Source of the DNA: Sorghum bicolor
Taxonomy: Eukaryota > Streptophyta > Magnoliopsida > Poales > Poaceae
DNA: 64,000 bases
NCBI RefSeq assembly: GCF_000003195.3
Contig: NC_012871.2
Coordinates: 18,110,658 to 18,174,657 of the forward strand
Direction of reading: 5' to 3'
Shown: positions 25,501 to 36,474 of the stretch, in pieces
Layout of the letters: each line of letters begins with the position of its first letter
Position numbering within the stretch: the stretch's first letter is position 1
Notes under the pieces: model-generated
Seen by the model: only the letters and a program-made list of their open reading frames with translations
Databases searched by the model: none
What the model was told of the DNA's origin: nothing
Program-made: the position numbers and the translations under genes

Positions 25501-28500
25501 ACTGTCGCAGGAGAAGACATCCGTGTATTTGACAAAAGAGAATGGTCTCGAGTAGTATCTCTAGTGAATCAGGTATATCATTGTAATTTCGACACCATGT
25601 ATTTTGCTGCTACAACTATACATATTTTGAGGATATAAACTTCTTTTTTCACTTGCTGTTATAAGATTGGCATAGGGTTGAACATGTTAGTCCATATCCG
25701 TACGTAAAAGAATCTGAGTAACTAAAGCAATCAGACATTCAGCAGATTGACATAGGGCCTTCAAAGGTAGTTGCCACTCAAACTGGGATGATTATGGCCT
25801 GATGGGCCCTTTTTTAGCTGACCTGATTGCCACACATATATACAAGGCATTACGCCCCCCTCCCCCCTGTGGGTCCTAGAGCCCCTGTGAGTTCTTGCAT
25901 TTTCTGTACACATTGCTACTGGCTTCTAGGTGGTTTATGGGGATCATCTGGTTCAGTTGCTCTTTGTTCAGTTTGGAGGTTCATAGAGTGAAGAGTCCCA
26001 ATACTTTAACCGCAGTTCATGTTGAATAATTTGCTGCTGGACTTGCAAAGAAGTCTGCAACTGTAGACCAATCTTCAGTTAAGGCTGCAGCTTGGTGACT
26101 AGAAATGTGAAACTAAAGACCAGCTTTGAAAGGTTTGTTGGGTACCATAAAAAAGGATACCCAAATCAGAGAAATAAAAATCGCAAAAAGGAGATAAGGC
26201 AAATCACCCAAGATCACCAAGGCTCGGGCGCGGGTTCCATCTCGCCCGACCCCTTGGCCTCAGGCGCAAGCTCCGGCTCGCCCGACCCCTTGGCCTCGGG
26301 TGCAAGTTCCGCCTCGCCCGACCCCTCTTGGGCTCGGGCGCAAACACTGCCTCGCCCGAGCCCCCATCTCGGAGCCAGGCTTCCAGCGCACGATGGCCGT
26401 ACTCTCGACATGACATACGCTGTGATCTCCATACTGCGGCAGGGCATGGCAGCAACTGTTCCAACCACCCCGGCCACTGTGTAGCCTTACCTCTTTCACT
26501 GTGCAGCCTTACCTCTTTCACTGTGAAGTACCATCTCACAGTAAAAGAGGTATGGAAGAGATTAACCTGTGTCACTGTGGCTATCTTCTCCTACTGTTAC
26601 AGGACATGCTGCAGTATCACCGACCCGACCCCCACAATCTCAACAGGGCTCGGCGACCCTCCACAGGAGCAACCATACCGTCGACCACGCCCCAAGGACG
26701 AGATGGGCAAGCCTTCACAGGGTCGGAACTGTGACTTTACCATTTACAAGAAGTAGATCACCGGTCAACACATGAGAAAACCCTGCGACCCCTTATGGCT
26801 ATAAAAGGGGAGCCAGGGCACACATCCAACAGACACGACACCAGAACTCGAAGCAAGGCCACACACACATACTAGAGTGGCAAGCAACGCTCTGTCCACC
26901 ACGCAAAGTCGAGACCTGGGACTTAGCCCTATCTCGCGACCTGCTTGTATACCCCTACTACGAGCACTTTCGCGTGCAAGGCAATACAGATCCCCAATCT
27001 CACACTGGACGTAGGGCATCCTTAGCCCGAACCAGTATAAATTCTTTGTGTTCCACTTGCATCACTATCCGGGTTTAGGCAGACACGCAGACTTATTACT
27101 CGTTAGTGCCTAGACGACGAGTCTAGACGCCGACAAGGTTGAACAGCAGTCAAGCTGTAGTGGGAACACTTGACTAGGAGTAGTGAGGACACAGATTTTT
27201 GGTAGGCCATTGTGTCCTTAGCTAATAAGTATTGCAGGCTTATCCTGCAGCTAGGATAGTAGACTTTGACTGCAGTACAACAGCCCACCTTCAGTAGCTT
27301 CAGTTCATACACAAACTGAACCTACCCCTTTGTGTATATAAATGCAGCCCTAGTAATGTATTTTTCAGTTCAGTTGCCACAACCAAAGTGCAGAGCCTTG
27401 GCCAACGCTAGAGCTTCTGCAGTGTATGTGCTGTTCTCAACCCCTTCTTCTACCTCTAGCCATAGTGAGTGAGTGTGTGTGCTGGTAAGCTTACTGCTTA
27501 CCTGTGCAGGAATTCCAGAGACCAACAAGTGGTATCGGAGCCGTATAGCTGCGTCGCCGGACTAACCGCCGGCGATGACACCTGGCTCAGAGACGGCTGA
27601 CTGTAGCAGTGCTGCTGGGGCTGCCCAGCCACGACAGGAGGTCATTGTGCGCACCGTGCGGGAGGTCAGCGGCACAAGTTGGCCGATGCTGACTCGCACC
27701 AACTATGGTGAGTGGGCGGTGACCATGAAGGTCAAGCTCAGAGCCCGACGACTCTGGAATGCCATTGACAAGGGCACCGACAATGAAGAAGAAGACATGT
27801 GAGCGATGGAGGCTATCCTCGCTGCTATGCCAACGGAGTACAGGGAGCCGTTGGGGGCGAAGAAGACTGCTAAGGAGGCGTGGGAGGCCATTGCTGCGAT
27901 GCGCGTCGGCTCTGATCGCGCAAAGATGGCGACAGCCCAGCTGCTGAAGCAGGAGTACGCCAACCTCAAGTTCAAGGATGGAGAGTCGGTGGAGGAGTTC
28001 TCCCTCCGCCTGTCGTCGCTCATCAGCAAGCTGGGGAGCTACGACGTCACCATCAACGAAGAAGAGGCAGTCTCCAAGTACCTCCACTCCGTGCCACCGA
28101 AGTACATCCAAATTGCTCTCTCCATAGAGACAATGTTGGACCTGTCCACCCTCACTATTGAGGATGTGACCGGCCATCTACGGGCAGTGGACGAGCGCAT
28201 GGAGCAGGCCACAGCAACGACGGACAGCGGCAAGCTGCTGCTGAGTGCTGACAGAGGAGGAGTGGGCTGCCCGGATGAAGGAGAAGAAGTCCGGGGAAGC
28301 CTCCTCCAGCCGCGGTGGCGATGGCAAGCGCCGTGGCAAGGCTTCTTTGGAGAAAATGAAGAAGAAGATCGACCCCAACGCTTGCAGGCGCTGCGGGAAG
28401 ACAGGCCATTGGGCAAAGGAGTGCCCAAATCGCAAGCAAGAGAAGAAGGCCGAAGCTCATTTGGCGCAGGCTGATGATGATGATGAGGCTACTCTCATGA

Positions 28501-31500
28501 TGGCGACGTTCTGTGCACTGCACGACGTTGAGGCCAAGGAGAAGGGAGAGGTGATGGCGGTATAGGAGCATGGGAAGGCTCTGAAGGTCATCAACCTTGA
28601 CGAGCTGCGTGCCCAAGTCCACCTCGGACGTGTGGGCAGCGAGCAGGAGCAGCAGTGGTACCTGGACTCCAGCGCCAGCAACCACATGACGGGTTCCAAG
28701 GAGGCCTTCTCCGAGCTCGACAGGAACATGACCGGCACGGTGAAGTTTGGCGACGGCTCAAGGGTGGCGATCCAAGGGCGTGGCACCATCATCTTCAAGT
28801 GCCAGAACGGCGAGCACCGCGCACTGACGGATGTGTATTACATCCCGCAGCTGCGTTCAAGCATCATCAGCATTGGCCAGCTAGATGAGCGCGGCAGCGA
28901 GGTGCTGATCAAGGACGGCGTCCTCAAGATCAGGGACCGGGAGTAGCGACTTCTTGCCAACGTGAAGAGGTCCCGGAACCAGCTGTACCTTCTCGACTTG
29001 AAGGTGGAGCAGCCCATCTGCCTGGCTGCACAGCGCATGGAGGAGCCTTGGCTGTGGCACGCCCGCTATGGCCATCTCAGCTTCGACGCCCTCGGCAAGC
29101 TGGAGAAGATGGTCCGGGGACTGCCTCACATTGAGCACGCAGGCGAGCTGTGTGACAGTTGCCTGGCCGGGAAGCAAAGGAGGCTGTCGTTCCCGAAGAT
29201 GGCGAAGTACCGCGCGGCTGAGGCCTTGGAGCTGGTCCACGGTGACCTCTGTGGGCCAATCACGCCGGCGACACTTGGAGGCCGCAAGTATTTCATCTTG
29301 CTGGTAGATGACTGCAGCCGGTTCATGTGGCTGCAGCTTTTGACCTGCAAGAGCGAAGCGGCGGAAGCAATCAAGAAGTTCAAGGCACGCGTGGAGGCGG
29401 AGAGCAGCAAGAAGTTGCGCGTGCTGCGGACTGATCGTGGAGGCGAATTCACTTCTATGGAGTTCGCTGCGTACTGTGCAGCAGAAGGTGTGGTGCGCCA
29501 CCACACCGCGTCGTACACACCACAACAGAATGGCGTGGTGGAGAGGCGCAACCAGACTGTGGTCAGCATGGCGAGGTCGATGATGAAGGCCAAGAAGATG
29601 CCGGCGGAGTTCTGGGGCGAGGCAGTGACCACGGCGGTGTTCATCCTCAACCGCACGCCCACCAAGGCCTTGAAGGGAAAGACGCCGTTCGAAGCTTGGC
29701 ATGGACGCAAGCCTAATGTCTCCTTCCTCAGGACATTTGGTTGCATTGGCCATGTCAAGAACACAAAGCCCCACCTTGGCAAGCTGGAAGACAGAAGCAC
29801 GCCCATGGTGCTGTTGGGCTACGAGGAGGGCAGCAAAGCCTATCGGCTCTATGATCCCAAGAGAGGCAAGGTGGTGATCTCTAGGGATGTGGTGTTCGAT
29901 GAGATGACTGCATGGGATTGGGTGCAGCAAGGCGCCGGGGAAGCTGGTGGCGTCAGCAGCACCTTCACCATCGAGCACTTGGTGATGCAAGGAGGAGGTG
30001 GCGTTGGAGCGCAAGCAGCAGCTGCTGCTGAAGAGCAGGCTGCTGCTGGAGAGCAGGCGGCTGCTGCAGAACAGACTGCTGCTGGAGAGCAGTCTCCACC
30101 AGCAGCAGTGCATTTACCGCCACCACAGTCCCCTGCGACAGCAGGACAGGGGACACCACCACTGGAATTTGCTTCTCCACCCACCGACATCGACGTGTAT
30201 GTGGATGCTTTCCACGACGGCGAGGAGGTCCAGTTCAGACGCGTGGACAATATTGTCGGCGAAGGGCGTGCTCCTGGGTTGGCTAGTCGGCTTCTAGATG
30301 ACCCAGAGCTACTCCTTGTTAGCGCAGAGGAGCCGCCAACGTTCACATTGGCTGAACGGGATGCCAATTGGCGTCGGGCAATGTTGGAGGAGATGAGGGC
30401 GATCGAGGACAATGGGACATGGGAGCTGGTGGATCCACCGACGGGCTGCAGGCCAATTGGGCTAAAGTGGGTCTACAAGGTGAAGCGGGATGAGCGCGGT
30501 GCCATTGTCAAGTACAAGGCCCGGCTTGTTGCCCGCGGTTTTGTGCAGCGTGAAGGCATCGACTTCGAGGAAGTCTTTGCTCCGGTGGCGCGCATGGAGT
30601 CCGTTCGCTTGCTGTTGGCTATGGCAGCAGGATTGGCGTGTCCACCACCTCGACGTCAAGTCTGCGTTCCTCAACGGCGAGCTTGCAGAGACGGTCTTCG
30701 TCAAGCAAGCTCCAGGCTTCGCCGTCAAGGGTGCTGAGCACAAGGTGCTCAAGCTGCGCAAGGCGCTCTACGGGCTGCGGCAGGCCCCTCGAGCGTGGAA
30801 CGCCAAGCTCGATGCTACCTTAGGCGAGCTTGGGTTCGCTCGCTGCGCCACAGGGCACGCGCTCTACACGCGGCGACGGGGGAAGGAGGAGCTCGTCGTC
30901 GGCGTGTATGTGGACGATTGGATCGTCACTGGAGCGCGAGCGGAGGACATTGATCGTTTCAAGCGCGAGATGGCAGCTCGTTTCAAGATGAGCGATCTCG
31001 GCATGCTCTCCTACTACCTCGGCATTGAGGTGAGGCAGGGGAAGGAGCACATCTCCTTTGGCCAGCGTGCCTATGCGGAGAAGCTGCTGGAGCGCGGCGG
31101 CATGGCAGATTGCAAGCCGTGCGTGACTCCGATGGAAGAGCAGCTGAAGCTAAGCAAGCACAGCACCGCTGCGAAGGTCGACGCGACACGCTACTGGAGC
31201 ATCGTCGGTGGGCTGCGCTACCTCACTCATACCCGGCCAGACATTGCATTCGCGGTTGGGTACGTCAGCCGTTTCATGGAGGACCCGCGAGAAGATCATT
31301 GGATGGCGGTCAAGAGGCTACTGCGCTACATCAAAGGGTCGCTTGATCAAGCAATCATCTTCCCCAAGCGTGGCGGCAAAGGTGGGCTAAGGCTCACGAT
31401 CTTCAGCGAGACACCCCCCAAGACCGAAGGTGAGCCGGAGCTCACTGTTTTCAGCGATGCAGACATGGCAGGCGACATTGATGGTCAACGGAGCACCTCT

Positions 31501-34500
31501 GGTGTGCTCGTCTTCCTTGGAGTAGTGCCCATTGCTTGGTAGTCGCTGAAGCAAAAAATCGTGGCGCTATCGACATGTGAGGCGGAGTATGTCGCAGCAG
31601 CCACGGCGGCATGCCAGGCTGTCTGGCTGTGCCGGCTGTTGGGCGAGCTGACTGGCAAGGAAGCTCACCCGCCAGCCCTGATGGTGGACAATCAGCCCGC
31701 CATCGCCCTTGCAAAGAACCCAGTCCTCCACGACCGCAGCAAGCACATCAACACTCGTTTTCACTTCATGCGTGATTGTGTCAATGGAGGACAGATTGTT
31801 CTGGAGTTTGTCGAAACCGGACGACAGCTCGCACACATCCTCACCAAGCCACTCGGCCGTCTTCGGTTCATGGAGCTGAGGACCAAGATTGGAATGGTGG
31901 AAATCAAGCAAGAGCAGCAAGATTAGGGGAAGAATTGTTGAATAATTTGTTGCTGGACTTGCAAAGAAGTCTGCAACTGCAGACCAATCTTCAGCCAAGG
32001 CCAGTTTTGAAAGGTTGAACAGCAGTCAAGCTGTAGTGAGAACACTTGACTAGGAGTAGTGAGGACACAGATTTTTGGTAGGCCATTGTGTCCTTAGCTA
32101 ATAAGTATTGCAGGCTTATCCTGCAGCTAGGATAGTAGACTTTGACTGCAGTACAGCAGCCCACCTTCAGTAGCTTCAGTTCATACACAAACTGAACCTA
32201 CCCCTTTGTGTATATAAGTGCAGCCCTAGTAATGTATTTTTCAGTTCAGTTGCCACAACCAAAGTGCAGAGCCTTGGCCAACGCTAGAGCTTCTGCAGTG
32301 TATGTGTGTGTGCTATTCTCAACCCCTTCTTCTACCTCTAGCCATAGTGAGTGAGTGTGTGTGCTGGTAAGCTTACTGCTTACCTGTGCAGGAATCCCAG
32401 GGACCAACAGTTCAGTCATGCTTGCGCTTAGGTTATTTCCAGAAAATTTTGCAAATAGAAGTCACTCTTTATTTTGTTCAAGGAGATTCTGGCATGGAGC
32501 ATTCCGCACCAGACAAAGGGGCCAGTTTCTTTAGTCCTAGGTTTGGCTTTGGCTACTATGATTTGAGCAATTGTTTTTTTGTCCACAAGGATTCATATAT
32601 TGAGAACGAGAGCACAGAAAAAGTTTTAATGTACCATCAGTGTATGCAAAGGATCGTTTGGAGCAGGTTATCAATGTTTTTTTTTACTAATGATAATGAT
32701 ATGTGCAAATATATCCTGATTGACTGTGAAACTGTTATGAGTTTGGGGTCAGTTCTTGACATTTCATGTCATCCTGGAACTGTGGACAGGAGGGAACTCA
32801 AGACAACATAATAAAATAACTGCAGTTAGGATTTGACTGTTAAAATAACTGCAGTTAGGATTTGACTGTTATTTTGCTAGCTGCGCTGTGGGTCCATGTG
32901 GTTAATTGTTCATATCCACCCCTGATCCTACTATTTTAGTGAGGACCCACCGTAACAAAAAATAAAACCAATTGGTTTGTTATTAACTATGCTCTCGTTG
33001 TATCGTATTTTCACTGTTTCAACCTACATTTATCATATAAATTAGTAGGCATAGTTGTGTCTCATTGGCCATGCCATGTTTGAAACATGTTTTAATATGT
33101 AGAAGTAGCTATTTATTGTAAGTAGCTAGTGTTATGAGAAATTTATATTTTTCTTTCATGAAGGATCCGGTCCTATTCTCCGTGTCTGTTGGAGAAAATA
33201 TTGCTTATGGTCTCCCAGATGATGTTGTCTCTAAGGATGAGATAATAAAAGCTGCTAAAGCTGCCAATGCTCATGAATTCATCATCTCTCTTCCACAGGT
33301 ATGGAAATCTTTATCATTGGCTTTAGCCCACCACTGATTGGCACTAGTTATCTTCAAGTCATATGCTAATATCCTTGTTTGGTATTTTAGGGGTATGACA
33401 CTCTTGTTGGAGAGCGAGGTAGTCTCCTAAGTGGGGGACAAAGGCAGGTAATCTGCTACATTCACGTTTAAAGGAAGATCATAATTATTCCGTAGCAAGG
33501 TTCATAATTCTGTTGTGAATGTACACTCTTATTTGTTGTTTTGCAGAGGATTGCAATTGCACGAGCCCTCTTGAAAAATGCTCCTATTCTAATACTTGAT
33601 GAGGTATGCCATTCTTACATTTCAACTAGCTTTGTTATTCTTTATATTTTTCCAAATATTGTATCAAGGATGCTAACTTAATTCCTTGTGCAGAAAAAAA
33701 GTAAACTTAGGAAGGGAATGTACGTGTGATTATGCACTTACTGTATTGTTCAGTTGATAAAATCGATCATTCAGTTCATAAAATCGATCCACTGATGTGG
33801 CATAGGAGATAGTAAAGATAAATTATAATTATGACCTGCCATTACCCATTCTTGGGTAGAATGTAGTCATTCAATGGGTAGAGTTTTAACAAACTGTTTT
33901 TGAGGGAGATCAGTGTCGAAGGTCATTGGTGGAGCTTTAGCACAAATAACACAAATAAAGGAGGGGCCAGTAATGCATAATCACTAGGATTAATGGTAGA
34001 AATGTATAATTAGCTACCAATAATTACTGTAACTCAGGGAATCTGCTAATGGAGGGATTAAGGGTAGAAATGTATTATTAGCTACCAATAATTACTCCAC
34101 AAGCTAGATGGTTTGAGCTGACTATCAAATCATTGTTAAGTTGGGTCAAATATATCCGCTGCAGTGGGTTTCTTGTGCAAAATAGAGGAGCAAGGTAAAA
34201 TATGTCAAGAATGTTAAAGTGTCGGTACATGGATTCAGGTAACTCAAAACTATGAATACATTGATCTGAGGGAATTCTTTGTGAGCCATTATAAAAGATC
34301 ATAATTCCTTGTGAGCCATTGGAAAAGTTCAGTGGACTTCAGCGCCATTGCTCCAAATATTTTTTGCCCTCCAGGCCACTGTCGTTAGATTGGGCTATAA
34401 TGGTATCAAATCGCGGGTGTGAAAAGTCAAAAATATCCTTAGGCGTAAATATGTTGTTTATTTTTTGAGCATCTTAATGACTTCAAATGGAAAAACTCAA

Positions 34501-36311
34501 AACTAAAAAGTTGTAGATCTCGTTGAGATCTATAATTTTCGTATAAAATTATCTTCATTCAATACCGCAAAGAAGATATGATTTTTTAAGATATATATTA
34601 ACCATATCAAATCATCTTTTTTCATTTAAAGTCGTCAAGATGCTAAAAAACATCTTAGACATAAGGGTATTTTTGTCTTTTAACATCTGCGGTTTAATAT
34701 CGTTAGAATCCAATCTGACGGCAGTGGCACGGTGGGCGAAATTTTTTTGGATAAGTGGCATTGAAGTCCGAATTTTTTCAATGATTCACAAGGAATTGCA
34801 ATCTTTTACAATGGCTCACAGGGAATTTCCTCTTGATCTAGGGCTAAAAAGGACAAACTTGAATACATACTCAAAGTTTTGCAGGTCAGGGTCGCCAGTT
34901 AAGGCCCTGTTTAGTTTCTCACCCAAAATTTTTTTATTCATCCCATTGAATCTTTGGACACATGCATGGAACATTAAATGTAAATAAAAAAATAAACTAA
35001 TTACACAGTTTAGTTAAAAATCGCGAGACGAATCTTTAAAGCCTAGTTACTCCATGATTAGCCTTAAGTGCCTCAGTAACCCACATGTGCTAATGACAGA
35101 TTAATTATACTTAATAGATTTGTCTTGCAGTTTCCTGAAAATTCCTCCCGACATACTTTCGACACATCCGATGTGACACCCAAAAAATTTTTATCTACAA
35201 TCTAAACAGGGCCTTTAGTGTCAACTTGAGAGTTCCTTTGGACGAGCTAAAACCAAGTTATCAAAGTGTCACCCTTTTAACCTTTTGGAGTACTATTGGA
35301 TGTCTGTCAATACTCTATACTAAAGACATGATAGATAGACAAGCTTTCAATAGACAAATGTCGTGTAGATCAGCCTTAATCTTTTTAAAAGTTTCAAAAT
35401 AATGAGTAGTCTTAATCTTTTTAAAAGTTTCAAAATAATGAGTACTTCCTCCATACCCATAAATGAAGTCGTTTAGGTCTCTACAGCCTAACTTTGACTC
35501 ACTGTTTTTAGAAAATATTTATCAAAAAGTGGTATATGTATACTTTTATGAAAGTATTTTTTAAGACAAATCTATTCATATGGCTTTTATATTTTCAAAT
35601 TCAACAACTTAAAAGTTATTCATGATTTATATTCGTAATGTTTGACATAAACCTTGTCCAAAACGACTTTCTTTATGGGTACGAAGGAAGTATATAATAA
35701 AAGGGATGGCACATATTGCTGGTAGTTCATGCTCCATTCTGAAATCTAAAACGTTTTAGTTTTATTCTAAGTCAAACTTTTCTAAAGTTAACCAGTAAAT
35801 TTATAGAAAAATATTTGACATAGCGGAGCAAATGCACTCTCAGGACATTCCATAGTGGATTTAATGAAACTGGTATGTGTAATATATGTTAATATATTTT
35901 GTTATAAACCATTTTATAAGCTTGTTTAAAGTTAGAAAAGTTTTAGCTTGTATCGAAACTAAAACAACATATATTTCAGAATATGGTACTTCTCCTTCAC
36001 TGCGAATACACCGAGCCTACCTACGAACTTATGTAATTTCTTTTGGTAATAATACGAACTTATGTTATTTGCAGGCTACTAGTGCCCTGGACGCGACAAG
36101 TGAGCGGCTCGTGCAGGAAGCTCTTAAACACTTGATGGAGGGAAGGACTTCTCTGGTCATTGCTCACAGGCTGAGCACCGTACAGAATGCACATCGAATT
36201 GCTGTTTGCGCAGAGGGCAGGATAACTGAGCTGGGAACGCACGGGGAACTGGTTGCTAAGGGAGGCAGTTATGCATCACTTGTCGGGACACAGAGACTTG
36301 CTTTCGAGTGA
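7563..36311 (+). CDS. ABCB26: Half-size ABC transporter, chloroplast ABCB26/TAP1-type (16 exons, 699 aa)
   Basis: Exons: 7563-7932, 8044-8231, 8799-8822, 9777-9878, 10117-10207, 10977-11077, 11247-11297, 12162-12290, 18966-19028, 19109-19364, 25258-25406, 25483-25572, 33164-33298, 33391-33447, 33547-33603, 36075-36311 (stop 36309-36311). All introns have GT..AG ends except intron 4, which begins GC. Every junction keeps frame. Residues 1 to about 60 are rich in Ala, Ser, Arg and Pro with few acidic residues, as in a plastid transit peptide. Hydrophobic spans lie near 102-123, 144-166, 229-261 and 335-375, forming one six-helix domain. The nucleotide-binding domain has Walker A GPSGAGKS (490-497), Q-loop Gln538, signature LSGGQ (596-600), Walker B ILILDE (616-621) and switch His652. 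Length and the C-terminal GTQRLAFE agree with Arabidopsis ABCB26 (about 700 aa) as I recall it. As a half-transporter it should dimerise and use ATP to move an unknown substrate across a plastid membrane. Introns 8, 10 and 12 each carry a complete LTR retrotransposon. Confidence 0.93.
12381..12744. mobile_element. Tourist-like MITE in ABCB26 intron 8
   Basis: The ends GAGCATCCCCAACCG and CGATTGGGGATGCTC are inverted repeats, and TTA flanks both sides (12378-12380 and 12745-12747). The element is 364 bp. Subterminal 'GTTTGCCAA'-type words repeat in both orientations. Short ORFs on both strands are artefacts of the terminal symmetry. Confidence 0.88.
13782..13917 (-). repeat. 3' LTR of the intron-8 Copia element
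   Basis: 136 bp, TGTTACG..TTAACA on the + strand. On the minus strand a TATATATA run (13839-13846) could serve as TATA box in the 5' copy. It matches 18675-18810 with two substitutions. Confidence 0.95.
13931..18066 (-). pseudogene. Copia gag-pol polyprotein with one frameshift and one stop
   Basis: Read on the minus strand, gag starts at 18066. A CCHC zinc knuckle ([14 protein letters not shown]) is followed by an aspartic protease DSGASFH motif, an integrase zinc finger region (WHHRLGH) and integrase core. Then come reverse transcriptase with [11 protein letters not shown] and RNase H ending near 13931, which is the canonical Copia order PR-INT-RT-RH. The frame is lost in a run of G bases near 16361-16366 (looks like a one-base loss), and a TGA lies at 16262-16264 (minus strand). 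Downstream RT and RNase H are uninterrupted for 764 codons. Only the integrase is broken, so the element could have been mobile recently. Confidence 0.9.
18675..18810 (-). repeat. 5' LTR of the intron-8 Copia element
   Basis: 136 bp, the partner of 13782-13917. It is the 5' LTR because the primer-binding site abuts it on the minus strand at 18662-18674. Confidence 0.95.
19647..20022 (-). repeat. 3' LTR of the Reina-like element
   Basis: 376 bp, TGATACGG..TATAACA on the + strand. Relative to its partner it has an extra 'GACTGTGA' near 19700. Confidence 0.92.
19992..24635 (-). pseudogene. Decayed gypsy gag-pol with chromodomain
   Basis: On the minus strand gag begins around the ATG at 24635, shortly after the primer site. 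A CCHC-type knuckle ([14 protein letters not shown]) lies near 23370. Protease DTGSTHTF is near 23170, [13 protein letters not shown] and [10 protein letters not shown] near 22300-22460, RNase H at 21700-22150, integrase at 20700-21400, and a chromodomain ([17 protein letters not shown]) near 20100. Several frameshifts split the frame, for example near 22500, 22200, 21600 and 20690. The RT active-site motif reads FFYD: the codon at 22246-22248 gives Tyr where the first catalytic Asp is expected. The copy should be inactive. Confidence 0.88.
24674..25042 (-). repeat. 5' LTR of the Reina-like element
   Basis: 369 bp, TGATATGG..TATAACA on the + strand. It is next to the tRNA-Met-type primer site, so it is the 5' LTR on the minus strand. 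Confidence 0.92.
26020..27527 (+). repeat. 5' LTR of the intron-12 Copia element, split by a solo LTR
   Basis: The LTR parts are 26020-26135 and 27141-27527. A TATA-like TATATAAAT lies at 27335-27343. Compared with the 3' LTR it carries about 30 extra bases near 26088-26120. Confidence 0.9.
26136..27135. mobile_element. Solo LTR (1000 bp) nested in the Copia 5' LTR
   Basis: It starts TGTTGGG, ends CGACA and is flanked by AGGTT on both sides (26131-26135 and 27136-27140). These are the marks of an LTR retrotransposon reduced to one LTR by recombination. Inside, 26222 to 26365 holds about 3.5 copies of a GC-rich unit of roughly 36 bp ('CTCGCCCGACCCCTTGGCCT' and following bases). A TATAAAAG box lies at 26800-26807. 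No ORF here is credible. Confidence 0.92.
27574..31926 (+). pseudogene. Copia gag-pol polyprotein, several stops and frameshifts
   Basis: Gag begins at the ATG at 27574. It has a UBN2-like gag domain, a CCHC knuckle [14 protein letters not shown] near 28385, protease LDSSASNHM near 28665, integrase WHARYGHL near 29057 with DRGGEFTS near 29430, RT with [10 protein letters not shown] near 30907 and RNase H to 31926. Lesions: TGA at 27799-27801, a frame change near 28240-28260, TAG at 28563-28565 and 28945-28947, a frame change near 30620-30640, and TAG at 31540-31542. GC content is much higher than in the host introns. Confidence 0.9.
31936..32409 (+). repeat. 3' LTR of the intron-12 Copia element
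   Basis: 474 bp, TGTTGAATAAT..ACCAACA, followed by the target duplication GTTCA at 32410. Uninterrupted partner of the split 5' LTR. Confidence 0.93.
32819..32876. repeat. Tandem duplication of about 27 to 29 bp in intron 12
   Basis: AATAACTGCAGTTAGGATTT plus GACTGTT occurs twice in direct succession. It is non-coding intron sequence. Confidence 0.85.
34268..34832. mobile_element. Foldback / Mutator-like MITE with doubled ends in ABCB26 intron 15
   Basis: A 565-bp element whose halves are reverse complements over about 200 bp each (34268-34440 against 34665-34832). The 7-bp direct repeat TTGATCT flanks it (34261-34267 and 34833-34839), in the size range of Mutator-type or hAT target duplications. 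Each arm carries the terminal word TTGTGAGCCATT twice, near 34279 and 34308 on the left and mirrored on the right. The palindrome AGATCTCGTTGAGATCT lies at about 34516. No coding sequence. Confidence 0.7.
34902..35214. mobile_element. Tourist-like MITE (GGCCTTGTTT family), copy 3
   Basis: 313 bp with perfect 13-bp inverted ends AGGCCCTGTTTAG / CTAAACAGGGCCT and TTA on each side (34899-34901 and 35215-35217). The interior block 'TCGCGAGACGAATCTTTAAA' places it with the copies at 5376 and 6345, in the opposite orientation to them. It lies in intron 15. Confidence 0.87.
35375..35445. repeat. Tandem duplication, 36-bp unit
   Basis: CTTAATCTTTTTAAAAGTTT and the next 15 bases occur at 35375 and again at 35411. 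Intron 15, directly before a Stowaway MITE. Confidence 0.85.
35445..35690. mobile_element. Stowaway-like MITE in ABCB26 intron 15
   Basis: It starts CTTCCTCCATACCCATAAAT and ends with the approximate complement (TTTATGGGTACGAAGGAAG), flanked by TA at 35443-35444 and 35691-35692. This is the Tc1/mariner-type target duplication and the familiar grass CTYCCTCC end. 246 bp, non-coding. Confidence 0.85.
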
Positions 36312-36474
36312 TAACACGCCAACAACAGAGGCACGGTTCGACTATTCTTGAGGGCCCTTTGGAACATAGGAATTCTCATGGAAATCATAATGAATTTCAT
36401 AGGAATCAATTCATTTTCATAGGTAAAATATAGAAACACAGAAAAAAGATCCACATTCTGAATGTGGCCTTGGT
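36312..36474 (+). other. 3' UTR region of ABCB26 with a truncated MITE end
   Basis: The sequence follows the stop codon. From about 36350 it reads GGGCCCTTTGGAACATAGGA, which looks like the end of a hAT-type MITE, but I cannot find the matching right end. There is no clear polyadenylation signal that I would defend. Confidence 0.35.

Larger units (their letters stand above)
26020..32409 (+). mobile_element. Ty1/copia LTR retrotransposon in ABCB26 intron 12, decayed
   Basis: A complete but degenerate element in the host orientation. Its target duplication is GTTCA (26015-26019 and 32410-32414). The LTRs are TGTTGAATAAT..ACCAACA. The 5' LTR is interrupted by a solo LTR (26136-27135). The primer site TGGTATCGGAGC (27530-27541) is of tRNA-Met type and a purine tract AGGGGAAGAAT ends just before the 3' LTR. 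The coding region is broken by stops and frameshifts. Confidence 0.95.

Noticed and set aside
28881..30113. 410-codon minus-strand ORF, long enough to look like a gene
   Set aside because: It lies exactly antisense to the Copia integrase region and has no recognisable domain; GC-rich codon structure explains its length.
7563..36311. Possibility that the ABC transporter is a pseudogene because of the large insertions
   Set aside because: All insertions lie in introns, each exon has usable splice sites, all phases agree and all ATP-binding motifs are present.
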